A stretch of 64,000 nt of DNA, taken from assembly GCA_030533445.1 (NCBI GenBank), contig CM060081.1, positions 36,255,111 to 36,319,110 of the forward strand, given 5' to 3'. The stretch is from Cyprinodon diabolis. Taxonomy: Eukaryota; Chordata; Actinopteri; Cyprinodontiformes; Cyprinodontidae. The notes below the pieces were generated by a model, which was given only the letters and a program-made list of their open reading frames with translations, made no database searches and was not told the DNA's origin. The position numbers and the translations under genes are program-made. The stretch's first letter is position 1. Every line of letters begins with the position of its first letter. Shown piece after piece: positions 12,599-25,273 of the stretch.

Positions 12599-15500
12599 CA
12601 CAAAAGAACAGTTTTCTATCCAAACAACGTGGAAATATTGTGTAGAATTAAAATATAAAACGCTTTTACAGAACGCCAGCTGATGTTTGACGACAGTTGA
12701 AAGATGGTTATGATTGATCAAATGAGCAAGTAACAGCTGAATTTCAACATGTTTGTTCAGAATGAATTTAGACATGATCTTCAGGTGAAAAAGAATTCAG
12801 TTTTTTACTTTTCTTGATGATCAACCCGATCCAGTTTTGAATATATGAACTAACTGCCCTTTGTTGGTGTCGACTAGGAAGCCTTGATTTAAATAAAAAA
12901 GCCTTGAAATGTTGCATGTTTCTCAGATATGTGCAATAACTGGCACAGTTTCATCACAAAGGGTGAGAGATCATATGACACTTGTTGTCCAGTGTTTTTT
13001 TTTCTCAGAGTTTCTACAAAGAAAGTAATTTCCCTAAAGTGTTTTTTTATGTCCATTTAGTCCCCAGAGCATTCTTGGTGTAACAAACTGTTCTCATTGC
13101 TTATCTCTGCTCTCTTTATTTCATTTTCAGTATGTTAAAGCCAAACACATCGCAAAGCTCAATGACAATTTCTTTGTAACTATTTTAACTAATTAATCTT
13201 CTTTATTTAGTGAAAATATTCTTCTATCAGGTAATGTACTGTAAGTTCCTCTTGCTTAAAAAACTGTTCTTCAGTCATACTCTTCTTAATACTTGTTTTC
13301 TCTGTTCTCCTAATGCACAGTTATTCACTTATTGTACTTGTAAAGACATAATTGGACCTCACCGTGTCTGTAAGGCCTCTGAGCCTCACCTACCTGTGAG
13401 TTCCGTCTGACCAGCTGTTAGCAACTATGGCGGCCCGTGCAAAAAAGCCTGATTGGGGGGCGAACCTTTTCATCCTCATGAGTAATAAACTACAGTCCAA
13501 TATGTGTGTGTGTGCCTCTGTGTGTGAGAGCGAGTTCATTAGAGAAGGCAGGAGCAGTCAGGCGTGTGTCACTTCTTAATGTGCGAGTGCATGTTCATCC
13601 ACCCTCCCATCTATGGACCAGATGTTTGTTACCTGGAAGCCAGACCACCATCTGACTGGGGTCAGCCTAGTTCTCCAACCCCACACCCTCTCCCCCTGGC
13701 TGGTGGGAGGTCTGCCAGCTGTCTCTCTCCCTGACCCCCTGTCCTGGGGCACTGATACTGAGAGAGAAAGGGTCTGAGCCGTAGAGTCCACTAAAATTTC
13801 TCAATAATAAATTATGCATTTAAAAAATAATCTGTTTCTTTCTATAGTTTTTGGATATAAAAGGAAAAAAACGGTCATTATAAAACAGAGTCAGAATGTT
13901 TGGAAGAGGAGATTATGTCTTTTTGTAGGTAATTTAGCTGTGAGCAAAAAGTAGGCACTTAAGAAACGGAGATAAAGATTGCATAATAAGATTTTGGTTA
14001 CTCTGAAACAGAGAGGGGCCCCAGGACTGAAGCAGTCTTTTTGGAGGAGTTATCCAAGTTAAAAGAAGTCCATCAGGTCTGAGGGTAAAGTTACAGACTG
14101 CAGAAAGAGGAGACAACTGGCACACCACGGTCAGAGATTAATTGGACATCGTTGTTGAAACCATTTGTTTCTGGAATAGGGGATGAATAAGGATGACTCG
14201 ATTTAGAGACTCAGGTGTGTGTATGTGCTGCTGCTTAGGCATGTAAGGGATGGTTTGAACTTGGGTTAATGCCAGGTTTGTGTATGCACTAGTAATGATT
14301 AGGTGTGGCGTTTCTGTCATGGTAAGGGCATAGAAATGGTTGTGAAAATTAACAGAATTCAGTGAAAAACACTAAAAATAGGAAAAATACAATATATGTG
14401 CATGCAGGTGGAATTTTTGACCTGTCCAGCTTCTTTTATATTATTTTCAAACATTAAAGAGATTTTAAAGGAAGTGCTGGAAATTTAAAGACAAGGCTCA
14501 AAATGCTTTAATCATTTAAGCATCACCTAACTATAAAATCTAACCTCTGTCTGATAAAATTGGAAATAACAGTGATGCTTTGTATGGTGGAGTGGGGGCG
14601 GGGAAATACTTCAGAACTACTAGTTAAACTGGCTCCTAGTATAATGGACCCGTTTGTCTCATGTAGAAGCACTAATTTGACAGTTTACTGTTCTGACAAA
14701 GCTGTTTAAAAATATTTCAATTGGAAATTAAAATTTACTTTTTTTTTTTTTTTGGTTGTGAATCAGGATTATTTTAAACCAAAAAAGCGTTTTGACAGAT
14801 TAAGATGTGCCTAAAAAATGCCCTCAACTATACAGGAGCATGTTTTGGTGCGAAGTGGGGAAAATGTTCAGAAACTACAGACATGGCACTAAATGTCTGA
14901 ATCAGAGTGTAAAACAGATTCATAGCATTAAAACGATGTGACAGCATTGTCCTCTGTCTGTTGCACCCCATCAATGCAAAAGTGTACTACCCACATTTAT
15001 GGTGTTTTGTACATTTACTTACAAACATTCTTTTTTTTGTTCTTTTTTGTTTTGGTTATTTAGATTTACATGTTATTTAGTAAGGCTTAAACATCCAAAT
15101 TGACTTGCTTAGAAACTGGAAATGTTATATTTAATCACAAATTTGCAGCATGGTTCATTTATGCAATTTAAACAAGTTTATTATTTGGGCTATTCTTTGC
15201 TCTCCTCTTTTTTAATCTATCAATATTATCATTTGCAATGTTGCAAACCCAAAGGACATCAATTTAGTTATATTGTAGATATAGTTTTCAGGTCCAGTTA
15301 TTATTTGGGTGACATTGCAATAAACCCGTATGAAAGGTTCAAGGCTACTAATGACTTGGGGAGCTTTTTTCATTGTTGTCTAGTTACCACCTCAAACTTC
15401 CGTTTATTTGATTATTTAGTTGACTGAGCAACTTTATTATTCACACATCTTTTAACGGTATTTGTTAAATGTTGCCACAGTTGCTTTTTTTTATTTAGAC

Positions 15501-15820
15501 GTGGACTATTTTAACACAAGAATAGGGTTGATCTATCCATGTTCCTATCATGATGTTGTCACCGTCGCATACAACTTTAGAAATAGTATGTTGAGAGAGA
15601 AGGTTTTTTTTTTCTTTTTTTTTTTCTTACACAACATTTGCATTTAGATCATAACATTTATTTTGTTTTTATTACTAGTTCAGGCTGGTACCAGGCTTTA
15701 GATGAGACTTCCTACAGTTTTCTTTTAAAAATGGCCCTCTTTTTGAAACGCTTCCAAGAGGACCAGATTAGTGGATTGCATAAGTAGCTATTGTCCTATC
15801 AAAAGTTTTTTTTTCTCCAT

Positions 15821-16192
15821 TAGGGAAGAACAAAATTAATCAGATTAATCAATTATTGAAATAATTGTCAACTAATTCAATAATTGATTAACCGTTAACT
15901 GGAGTATAGAGACTCTAAGATATATCTTTAACTGAAAGAGCACCCCACCTTGTGCAGTAATTATACCTAAATTGTAGAAAAAAATCTAAAAATTTTACAT
16001 TTAAGATAAAACAAAGTTTTTTTTCTGTCAATATGCTCTATCCATTACTCCTCAAGTTGAAAGCTTTTAGTTTCACCTGGTTTAATTTTGTTAACAGCCT
16101 TCTTTAAGGAATTTTTTGCTATCCGACTATTAATCGTGAATTGAAAAAGTAATTGACAGATTGATCGATCAGCAAAGTAATCGTTAGCCCTA
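15821..16192. mobile_element. hAT-like MITE, copy 2
   Basis: This is the same family as the copy at 11,776. It shares GGAGTATAGAGACT, AGTAATTATA and CTGTCAATAT blocks in the same order. The ends are TAGGGAAGAAC and, inverted, TAGGGCTAACG. Flanks TTCTCCAT (15813-15820) and TTCTCCAC (16193-16200) form a 7-of-8 target duplication. It is non-autonomous. Confidence 0.85.
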
Positions 16193-17140
16193 TTCTCCAC
16201 CTGACCTCTGTAGATCCTTGAGCTTTCCTAAAATGCTCAGAGCTTATAAGGTTTGTTCTAATAATCATATTTTTCTCTACAAATTTATCCTGGGTGTTTG
16301 TTTACAAAGACCTTCTCTAACAAATCTCTGAGGCTTTTATACAACAACTTGACTAATACTAAGATCAGATTGCACACAGGCAGTGAATGGATCAGTGAAG
16401 GCCCCTGAAGGCAACAAGTTTACAGGCTTTCTGTTGGGAAATAGAATTGAAAGTGGATTAATTGCCTACGTGCACCATACTATTCACATTTTCATTTGTG
16501 AAATATTGAGAAAACAATTAATTCTTTTCCTTCTTCATTTTAGAGGTCGGTCTATCATGTCAAATTGTATAGATATACTTGAGTTTGTGGTTTTGTGGAC
16601 AAAATGTGTGGGGGGGCAATCATAATGGTGTGAGAAGCTGATTGGTTCTCACATAACATGTGGTTTAGCTCCTAAAACACAAATTGAACTTCAGACCAGA
16701 GGGCTATTATGTATATTTATATTAAATGACCCCTTTTTAAAGAAGGTTTGTGTAATTGTTAGCTTTTTTTCTGTCCTTTGCTTTGCTATTTAGATATATT
16801 AAAAACGGTGAATCTCCACTATTCCGTTCAACATATTAAACCCTTTTACACCTTCCTTCTAGGAAGTGTTTGTTCAGTATTCAAACGCTATCAAATTCAG
16901 AATATTCTTTCTTTTGTCCGTCTCTTCCCTCACTTCATGTTTATTGAACTAGCCTTGCTGTGTATCAGATGTTTATCAGTAATGTTTAATGATAGTAGTT
17001 CTTGGCAGATGGCACCATTTTCTGTGCACAAAAAACCCTGAATGAGTCCCATGGACCCAGATAGTGCCCCCCTTGTTCCACGGCTTTTATCAGCAACTAA
17101 AAAGAGACACCTCTGTGCAACAGTGATTCAACCACGACCG

Positions 17141-17161
17141 CCCCCCCCCCCCCCCCCCCCC
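17141..17161. repeat. Homopolymer run of 21 C
   Basis: Twenty-one consecutive cytosines lie in eya2 intron 1. The complementary strand is a continuous G run able to form a G-quadruplex. The length may be unreliable in an assembly. Confidence 0.95.
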
Positions 17162-18482
17162 TCCAGCTCCCCAAGGCACTTATACTGACCATCTTAATCA
17201 GGGGCTCCAGGTGGGGTCCCATATGGTATGATTATAGACCAGCAAGTCACCTTTTCAAGATGTAGATTGACTGTTCCTGTAAAGGTCAAGCTATCAGACT
17301 CTCACTACAATGGGTAATATGACTCTTTAGTCACATTAACACAGATTGTAACCCATTTTAAATATTAAATTGCAATTGGATTCTTATTTAGATGAACATT
17401 AACAATGCCATATAACTTTAGCCATCTAAACTGAAAATGCATGAAGGCTTATTTTTTCCCTTGGAACAACTAGTTAAGTTATGGCGCAACCAGATTCTTG
17501 TTTTGTTGGTATGAATAAATACATAAAAGAGTATAAGTATGTATAAGAAGGGCCCCTCCATCAGTTGTTGACCTTTTAGTGACAAATTCACATATGCCAG
17601 CTTTAAGAAACTAAAGCTCAAAATACTTTTTACCTCCGGCAGATTTTACAAAGATGTTTCTTCTGATCTGAAGTAACGATGGGAAACTTTGTTACTGTTT
17701 ATTGTTACAGCGACATGTTTTAATGTCACAGAACTTTTGATTTATTAATACAGTGATTCAATTTACATAAGGATATTTGGACTGGTAGTTAAATGAGTGA
17801 TAATAAACACTAGTATCTTACAAAAGGACACATAATACATACATAATGCCACTGGTGACCTGAACTACAGCATCTTATATATTATTTATTATATTGTTCC
17901 TATTAATATTATTTAGATTATTATGTGCTAATTGTTCCTTTTTTATTCTTTCTTTGTTGTTTACATTTTTATTAGAGCAATTCTATTTCTATTTCTATTT
18001 GTGATTCTTCAACTGCTGTGTTGTCCCAACCATAAAAACTACTGGCCAAAAAATGGATATGGATTTTATAAAAAAAATAGTTTTGGTCAAATAAAAACAA
18101 ATAGATACATTTAAATCCAATAAATGTAGGAAATATTTTTTGGATGAAATGTAAAACTTAATCAGTTTGATTTAAACAATTCAACCATTCCAGCAGTTGC
18201 TATTTGTAGTCACCAGGTCTTGCCTAAACTGGTGATACAGGCATAACATCTGTGGTGTTGAGTCATAATATTGAGGACAGTAATTTAAAACTTGAGATTG
18301 CTGTAATTGTTGGTATTAATGTTCCTTGTTGACACGAATATCTACAAACTGCTGAAGGAAATACTTTAGAAGTGTATGCATTTTATCAACAGAGTTTATT
18401 TCATATGTGCCTTTTTATTTACTCATGCTAATGTGATATATATTATAATAATCTCACATTGGAGATATTTACTTATGTATTT

Positions 18483-18653
18483 AACCCATCCCCTTCGGGA
18501 GCAGTGGACTACCATCATGGGGTGCCCTGGAAGCACTGTGGTGTCAAGGGTCTTGCTCAGAGACCCAGAGTGCCAGTCTTTTGGAGTGGGGCTCGAACTC
18601 CGAACCTCAGGATTCCAACCTCTATGCCCTAATCACTAGGTCCGCACTCCCCA
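18483..18653 (-). mobile_element. tRNA-derived SINE
   Basis: The minus strand holds a box-A-like TAGTGATTAGGG (about 18,637-18,626) and a perfect box-B core GTTCGAGCC (near 18,600). A LINE-like body, TCTCTGAGCAAGACCCTTGAC, follows. That is a tRNA-derived pol III head on a SINE body. It is not a tRNA gene because no acceptor stem closes. Its 5' end abuts the GATA tract. Confidence 0.7.
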
Positions 18654-18664
18654 CTAATAAGCCT

Positions 18665-18860
<196 letters not shown>

Positions 18861-19719
18861 GTTTAGTCACTAAATATACTTGGTTAAGTTGATGAACATA
18901 ACCTGAGAAATTAAGAAATTGAGTAAGTTCTTTTTTTTTCCCCGTATGAGTTAAGCTTTGCCTTTTTCTTTTGGTTTTGTGATTATATATTGTTAATCCT
19001 CATCATAACATATATCCCCACCTGGGGATCATTCACGATTATGCAGTTATCTTTTTAAAGTTGAATTTTTAGTTATTAGATATTTCTTTTATTAAGTCAA
19101 TCTTAATTTGCACTTAATGCACAACACACAACATAAAAGGTAGAATTCGATATCCGTGAAAAAGCCAGCAGTCTAGCAGATCCCTGGAACCCAGGTAAAG
19201 CTGGTTGAACTGGCCTTGTTGCCCCCTGTGGCCCCCTGTGGCCCCGCTGAGTTTGCTTTAGCTTCAGTTTCAGATCTCAGCTCTCCACGGTTCTGCTGAG
19301 CTCCCCTTGTCTCCCCTTCAGTATCCCGTAGTTCCCATGGCCCTGGAAGCCCTGCTCTTGAGCCCAACCCTGAACAAGGAAGCCCAAGTGCTAACACATG
19401 CAGCTTTTAAAGATGTGCATGTGTGTCCTTATTCAAATTAAAAGAAAAGTGAATGATCACAGACATTCTAGGGTTTTTAAACTTCCCCGATACTTTTCTG
19501 ATTCCTAAAAATAAATAAAAAGACAAAAGTTAAGGATTAATTCTGTGTCGTGTTTAAATCACTAGATTAAAACAAACTTAGTTTTACTCTCCTAAAATGA
19601 AAAAAAAAAAAAAATCAATGTTTATTTGTATATTTTTTAAATCCTTAAACTTTTTGTCAATTTCTGAGTTTTTTGTCTCTGCTGCTTCAAAACATTTTGT
19701 CTCAGCATTTCCTGACTTA

Positions 19720-20013
19720 GGTGACGGTGGCCTGGGATGTAAGAGCTTGTCCTGCAACTCGAGGGTTTACGGTTTCAGCTCCTGCTCCGGCTTTCGGTGT
19801 TGTTCTGTCCTTGGGCATGACACTTCACCTGTATTGCCTACTGATGATCGTCAAAGGCGGTGCCTGTGTGCAGCAGCCACGCTTCTTTCAGTGAGCCCCA
19901 GGGCAGCTGTGGCTTGCCATTGCGTGCATGAATGACGTGTAAAACACTATGGTCAAGTGTCCCGACTTGAAAGAAGTGCTTTAGAAGCACAGGCCATTTA
20001 TCATTTGTTTCCC
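19720..20013 (+). mobile_element. Teleost SINE (tRNA-derived head, long body)
   Basis: The plus strand begins with a tRNA-like head (GGTGACGGTGGCCTGGGATG, then a box-B-like GGTTTCAGCTCC). It continues through TCCTTGGGCATGACACTTCA and CCCCAGGGCAGCTGTGGCTTG and ends in the tail ACTTGAAAGAAGTGCTTTAG then CAGGCCATTTATCATT. This order is the widespread percomorph SINE related to the cichlid AFC family. The copy is diverged and internally shortened. Confidence 0.8.
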
Positions 20014-20239
20014 TATTCTGGTTTTCAACAATGTTGTAAGGTGGTGCAAAAAGTAGAGGAGATGCTGAATGCAATAACCAGAAAAATCGAAATTCCTGAA
20101 TGTATGTTGAGCATAGAATGTAAAGTGGAGGGTTTTCGCAAATTTTTGAAAAGACCCGCCATCTCCACTTCAAAAAACGAATGCACATGCACAACCTTGT
20201 ACCTGCTCTTGAGAGGGAAGGCCAATTAAAAGCATGTGC

Positions 20240-20365
20240 GAGCATGCATCCTCGTGCACGCTCTGTTTAAAATTTGCTGTTTGCATCACTCATACAAGCT
20301 TACTTTCCAAAAGAAGATATGCAATATTTCCACTATGTCAGACTCACTGCTGGTAGGTAAAAATG
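20240..20365 (+). repeat. Dispersed repeat of unknown type, copy A
   Basis: The block containing CTGTTTAAAATTTGCTGTTT, GCATCACTCATACAAGCTTA and CCACTATGTCAGACTC recurs in reverse complement at about 37,165-37,280 with only a few mismatches. I recognise no family for it. Copy A seems truncated just after GTAAAAATGAGTGCTAA. Confidence 0.75.
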
Positions 20366-21720
20366 AGTGCTAAGTAATGCTAAGTAACTTTATTAAGTTA
20401 TGACTGCCAGGACATTTCTTTCTAACTGGAAGAGGACATTTTGACAAACCAATGAATACTTTGGCACAAAGAATGTTTAACCCATTACTCTATTTGGAAG
20501 AAGGTAATTTGTATGCCATGTTGTATAGTTAGTTTGAAGCAGGGACTTCCGTTTTCTCACCCTGTTGTTTCACTGCATTTCCAAACTCATTTTACTGTGG
20601 GGAGCAACACTGCATTTCCAGCATTTCCCATTTTATCAAAGCTCCGACATGCTCCACAACAACCGAGAAATTTCTTCTTGCTCTGGTGGGAAGAACAGAA
20701 GCTCAGCCGCCAAACTCAGATACGCCCTACAACTTTAGCTTGAGTCACATGAGCAAAAGGGGAACACAACACCAGCATAAAAGGCAGAGGAGGTATTTTT
20801 TGGGTTAATGAAGAGGACGAGAGCAAAATGCTTTAAATTAGAAGGTTTATCATTCAAATTTTGATATGTTCTGAACCCCTCTGCCAGCTGATCCTCAAAT
20901 ATAAATTACATAAAGGAACACTGTATGAATTTCTGCAGCTGAAATGAAGAGGTTTGTAAATGGTTTAGGCTTTTTGAGTGTTCTTTATGACTATTGACTT
21001 ATTCTGAGACCCTCAATGATCAAACTTTCCGGACTTTGCTTTGCTTGCTTTATTAATTCAAACATCAGTCAGTTTGATGATTCTGGAAAAACAAGTCATT
21101 TTTATGCAGGTAAGTCCAAAGTAACTGCTAAGGTCAGTCTTGGTAACCAAAGGGTAGCTATAAGAATGTATACTTTGTTATCTTAAAATAATTCTTTAGA
21201 CTTTTTGCACCACATATCAAACTTATTGTATGTGTGTAATTTTCTCTAAATCCAAGTTTAGCATAATTCATAGATAACTCTCAAATATCTTTTGATTTGG
21301 AAAATCAGTAATAAAACAGTTTTAAAAAAGTGTGTTTTGTCCATTATATATATATATAGAAACGTGACTGAATCAGAGTCCCTTCAGTAACTTAAATCTA
21401 CAAGGAAAATAGCGGAAAACTACAACAAATCTCCCATCAGATCTTTTTCTGTTTAACAAAAGCTCTACTGTTCATACTGGCTGTCAGTATACTGATGTTT
21501 GAGTTCCTTCTGTTGCTAGATAGAATACATATTTCTAAGAAGCTGAGAGTACAGGTGCCAAACAGGACAGTGAGTCAACATTTGTCTGTCGCATTAATCT
21601 GCCAAAACATTTTAAATTAAAGGGATGTTTAAAGTTGGGCTGAGTTTCCCTCCATACACATACAGTGTTTACCTCTTAGGGCCTGGATTTCTGATTTATT
21701 TTTTTTTTCTCCTGCTTTAG

Positions 21721-21881
21721 GTGCCTCAAAACTTATGAAACAGGAAGGAAAGCTGGTTTGGCTCTGCGAACTTCATACCTGTGATACCCCGATTGTTTCC
21801 ACAGGGGAGTTGATGACTTCAGAGGAACCTTAAGTTAAGGTTGACGGGATAAAGAAGATACAGCTCTGTCAATAGGAGCAG
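21721..21881 (+). other. eya2: eya2 putative untranslated exon 2
   Basis: A strong polypyrimidine tract ends in CTTTAG at 21,720. A good donor, CAG|GTAAGG, lies at 21,881/21,882. The exon has no EYA-like coding frame. Its ATG at 21,735 opens a 32-codon uORF ending at 21,833, well before the true start in the next exon. The splice sites are convincing, but use of this exon needs transcript data. Confidence 0.6.
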
Positions 21882-22313
21882 GTAAGGGAATAAACAACAA
21901 ACAAATACAAAGCAGACATTCTGTAGTGCTGTCAAACCAGATTAGTGACCTTTTATGAAACCACATTGGAAAAAATGATTTAAAATAAACTTATTGAAGA
22001 CAATGCTTCTTTCAATGATGGGGAAGTTTATCAAGTCTGGCAAAAAAAGCAATTTGTTTGTTTATTTGTAATTTCTGTGCTTACTTTATACTTAATGCTC
22101 CTCTTACTGACTGCTTTAATCCAGAGCTTTGTTTATTTCTATTACATAAGTCACAGACTTAGAAGGAAAACTGAATTATACTCTTTTATGCAATACATTT
22201 ATGTCATGTTGCTTTTAAATAGAGAAATTAAATAAAAAGAAATCGAGTTTTCTCCCTCTCTTTGTTGTGCTATAATAATCAAATTTTATGTCCTTTTCTA
22301 TAGGAACTAAGAA

Positions 22314-22416
22314 ATGGCTGCATATGGACAGACTCAGTACAGCCCTGCTCTTCAACCCTCAGGACCTTACACAACGTACACACACCACACACAAGGCTAC
22401 AGTATGCCCTCGTACA
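22314..22416 (+). CDS. eya2: eya2 coding exon 1 (residues 1-34)
   Basis: The exon starts at 22,304 after TTTTCTATAG and ends before GTAAGT. It encodes [20 protein letters not shown] and a Tyr/His-rich tail to MPSY. One base of codon 35 is carried over. An in-frame TAA at 22,308-22,310 fixes the start. Confidence 0.94.
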
Positions 22417-25233
22417 GTAAGTACAAACAAATCCGATGTTGTGTTTAAAAAAAAAATTGGGTTTTATTTTGAAAATTTTTCCCGAAGATTCCAGATGTTG
22501 GGGCAATAATTGACATCTGTGTTAATGTAACTTCTTTTGTTATTGACAACAAGACATACAAACAATCCACAGCTTTGTGCAGAATGCTGTGGAAGCAGTT
22601 TAAAAGAAATTTAGTTAAATTATGCCACTCCATCACAGAATAAAAAGGGAAGCATTAGGAGGACATTTAGAGTAAAAAGGACCAGTTCTACTGAGCTGTT
22701 CTCCAAAAGTCTTGTGGATCCATGAGATATGTTTTCGGAAAATGAGTGACAGGCCTTTGTCCTTTAAGCTATAAGTGAGTTTTACCTTCCAACGCATACA
22801 ATAGATCCTGTTTTTGCCCTTTTGTTTTCTCTTTCCTGCTCGACCATAAACACTTAAACTTTACCATGCAAAGTACGGCCTGCAGTACTTTAAATGGACA
22901 TCTGAGTTCATTTCTTACCTTTCGGATGAGAACGCTGATAAACTCTTAGAATATATATATATATATATTTTTTTTTTATTTTATTTATTTATTATTATTA
23001 TTATTTTTTTATATAGTAGTTTTAAGTAGTTTTAAGAGGCCAGTCAGTCCTGGGCTGGTTAATACTGTCACAGCTTGTTGTTTTATTTTATTTTTTTATC
23101 TTTTAACATATTTTAGCCTTCAATAAATTTGAAGAATTCCTTTATCCTACATATCTGACTGTAATCAGACATTATGTTAGCATTCTGGTAATTAAAGTCA
23201 TACGATACATGAGTCCTGTGATTCAGTTCACTTTATTTTATTTGATCGCAGCACATTACAAAACATGTCATCTTAAGGCGAATTGCAAAACAACCTGTTA
23301 AAATTTGCCAAACATATTGAAAATATCTAATATAAGGAAACCTCTACCATAAGCAGGCTCTGTATACGGAACCAAATGCCTTTACAGACTAATAATATAT
23401 ATTTAAACTTTGTATCGACTCTTTAAACTGTTATTGGTCTCTATTCAGCTCATCAAACAGAAAGTGTTTTGATATAATGGTATTGTGACCACTGAACTGT
23501 CAAAAATATAAAGTTAAAAGAATAAAACTTGTTTTTATTTAAATGTAAAACAGCCATCATATTACGGGTTTGGTTGCATTTGGTTGCTGGATAAGTTTAC
23601 ACACAGAAATTTTAAGGCTAAATATCTTTTGATTTTCTTATGCTCCTCATTCATTAAAATCATTCTTTTGTCTATTTTCTGATTCAAGAAAAAAAAAAGT
23701 AAATCAGATTTTAATGATTATATTACCAAGAACCACAGCTAATGTTTTTTTTAGATGTTTCACATACAGATAACTTATCATGTTATGAGCTTCCATCAAC
23801 AATTAGGCCTACCTGATTCTTTCCTTATTGTGAAATGTTTGTTATTGGTACCTGGCTTTTAGTTTTATTTTAATTTCCTAGATACTAATTAGCTTTATGT
23901 TGAATATATAATACAAGTTTTATTGTTCTTATTTTAGACATAAAAACAGAGGATGGTCTGAGTCACTCTCCAGGACAGACCGGACTGCTGGGCTACTCAA
24001 ACTTCAGCGGCACCCCTCCCAGTCAAAGCCTCTACAGCTACTCGCACACGCATGGTCAGTTTGAAACACTGCATGTTGAGGACACTGTGATGAACTCGTG
24101 GACTGACCCTTTCTAAATCATATCTGATTTGGCTACAGAGACAAAGCTGCTGTAGCCCTTCTTGTATCTTTTCTCCTCTCTTCTTCTTTCCTCGCCCCCA
24201 CACCTGTTCTTGATTAGCTGCGGTCTGGGATTCTGGCGTCAAAAGTCTCCCCACCCCTCCTTTTTTCTAGGGGTCAGGCTCCCTTTCTCCACTCAGACCA
24301 ACAACACAGCATGTTAGCGCTCGTTTCTGTTTTTTTCAAGAAAGGGGGAATAAAAAATGATGTGCACACAGAAGCAAAGAAGGAAAGCAGGGAGAAGAAG
24401 GGAGAAAAAAAAAACCTATATTTATGAGTATACCAGACGCTGGGCAGACGTGCTTTCTGATTAAGGTACTTGGATAAAGATGTTTCAGTCCTGGGAGGGT
24501 GTGTAGCTGTCTGGTTGTCAGTGTGCGTCTGTGATTGAGTGTGAGAGACAGTGCTACACACATTCCTCAGTCGCCCGGCGCCCAAAGCATGAGTTGCTAA
24601 GAGCGACTTTATGGCTTTGAAACCAGCATGAAATTGACCTTGTGTGTGACAGGGGAGAGGTTAAGGGGCATTATACGGAGGGGTGAGCTGGCTTAATGTT
24701 GAAATGGCTTCACAAGCTGTTCCCACTGTATGGATCAAACAAAAGGAAGAATCTTTTTTTTAAGAACCCATAAATAGATCTTTTTTGACATGATTGACAT
24801 GACAAATGTGAAATTTTAAAACATTATTTAATTATTTTGCAGTGATAATAATTGCTTAATAGGATAGATATGAAACTCGCACTCAGAGACCCAGATGACA
24901 GCAGTGGCTGTCTGCTGGGACTATGTTTCCAAATGATCAAAGGTTCCTCTCGTTGGATTCAGAGCTGGGCCACTCTCTGAAAACGAGGTGCTGCAACACA
25001 CACCTTCAAGAAGGTTCACTTTAAGAATGGATTGGTTAGAAAAACAATTAATCTAGTAGGTTAAACCAATTTTGGTTAGACTAATCAATATATTTGACAG
25101 AAATCGACTGAGCCACTGGTTTGATTAACCAACTTAATTGGTAAACCACACAACGAATAAAAATGGTAACTGATGGTTTACTACTCTTACTGTTTGGTGT
25201 AGTGTGTAATAGTTATGGACCAAGAGAAAATTT

Positions 25234-25273
<40 letters not shown>

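Noticed and set aside
18590..18650. Possible tRNA gene on the minus strand
   Set aside because: Box A and box B are present but no acceptor or anticodon stem can be closed. It is a SINE head.
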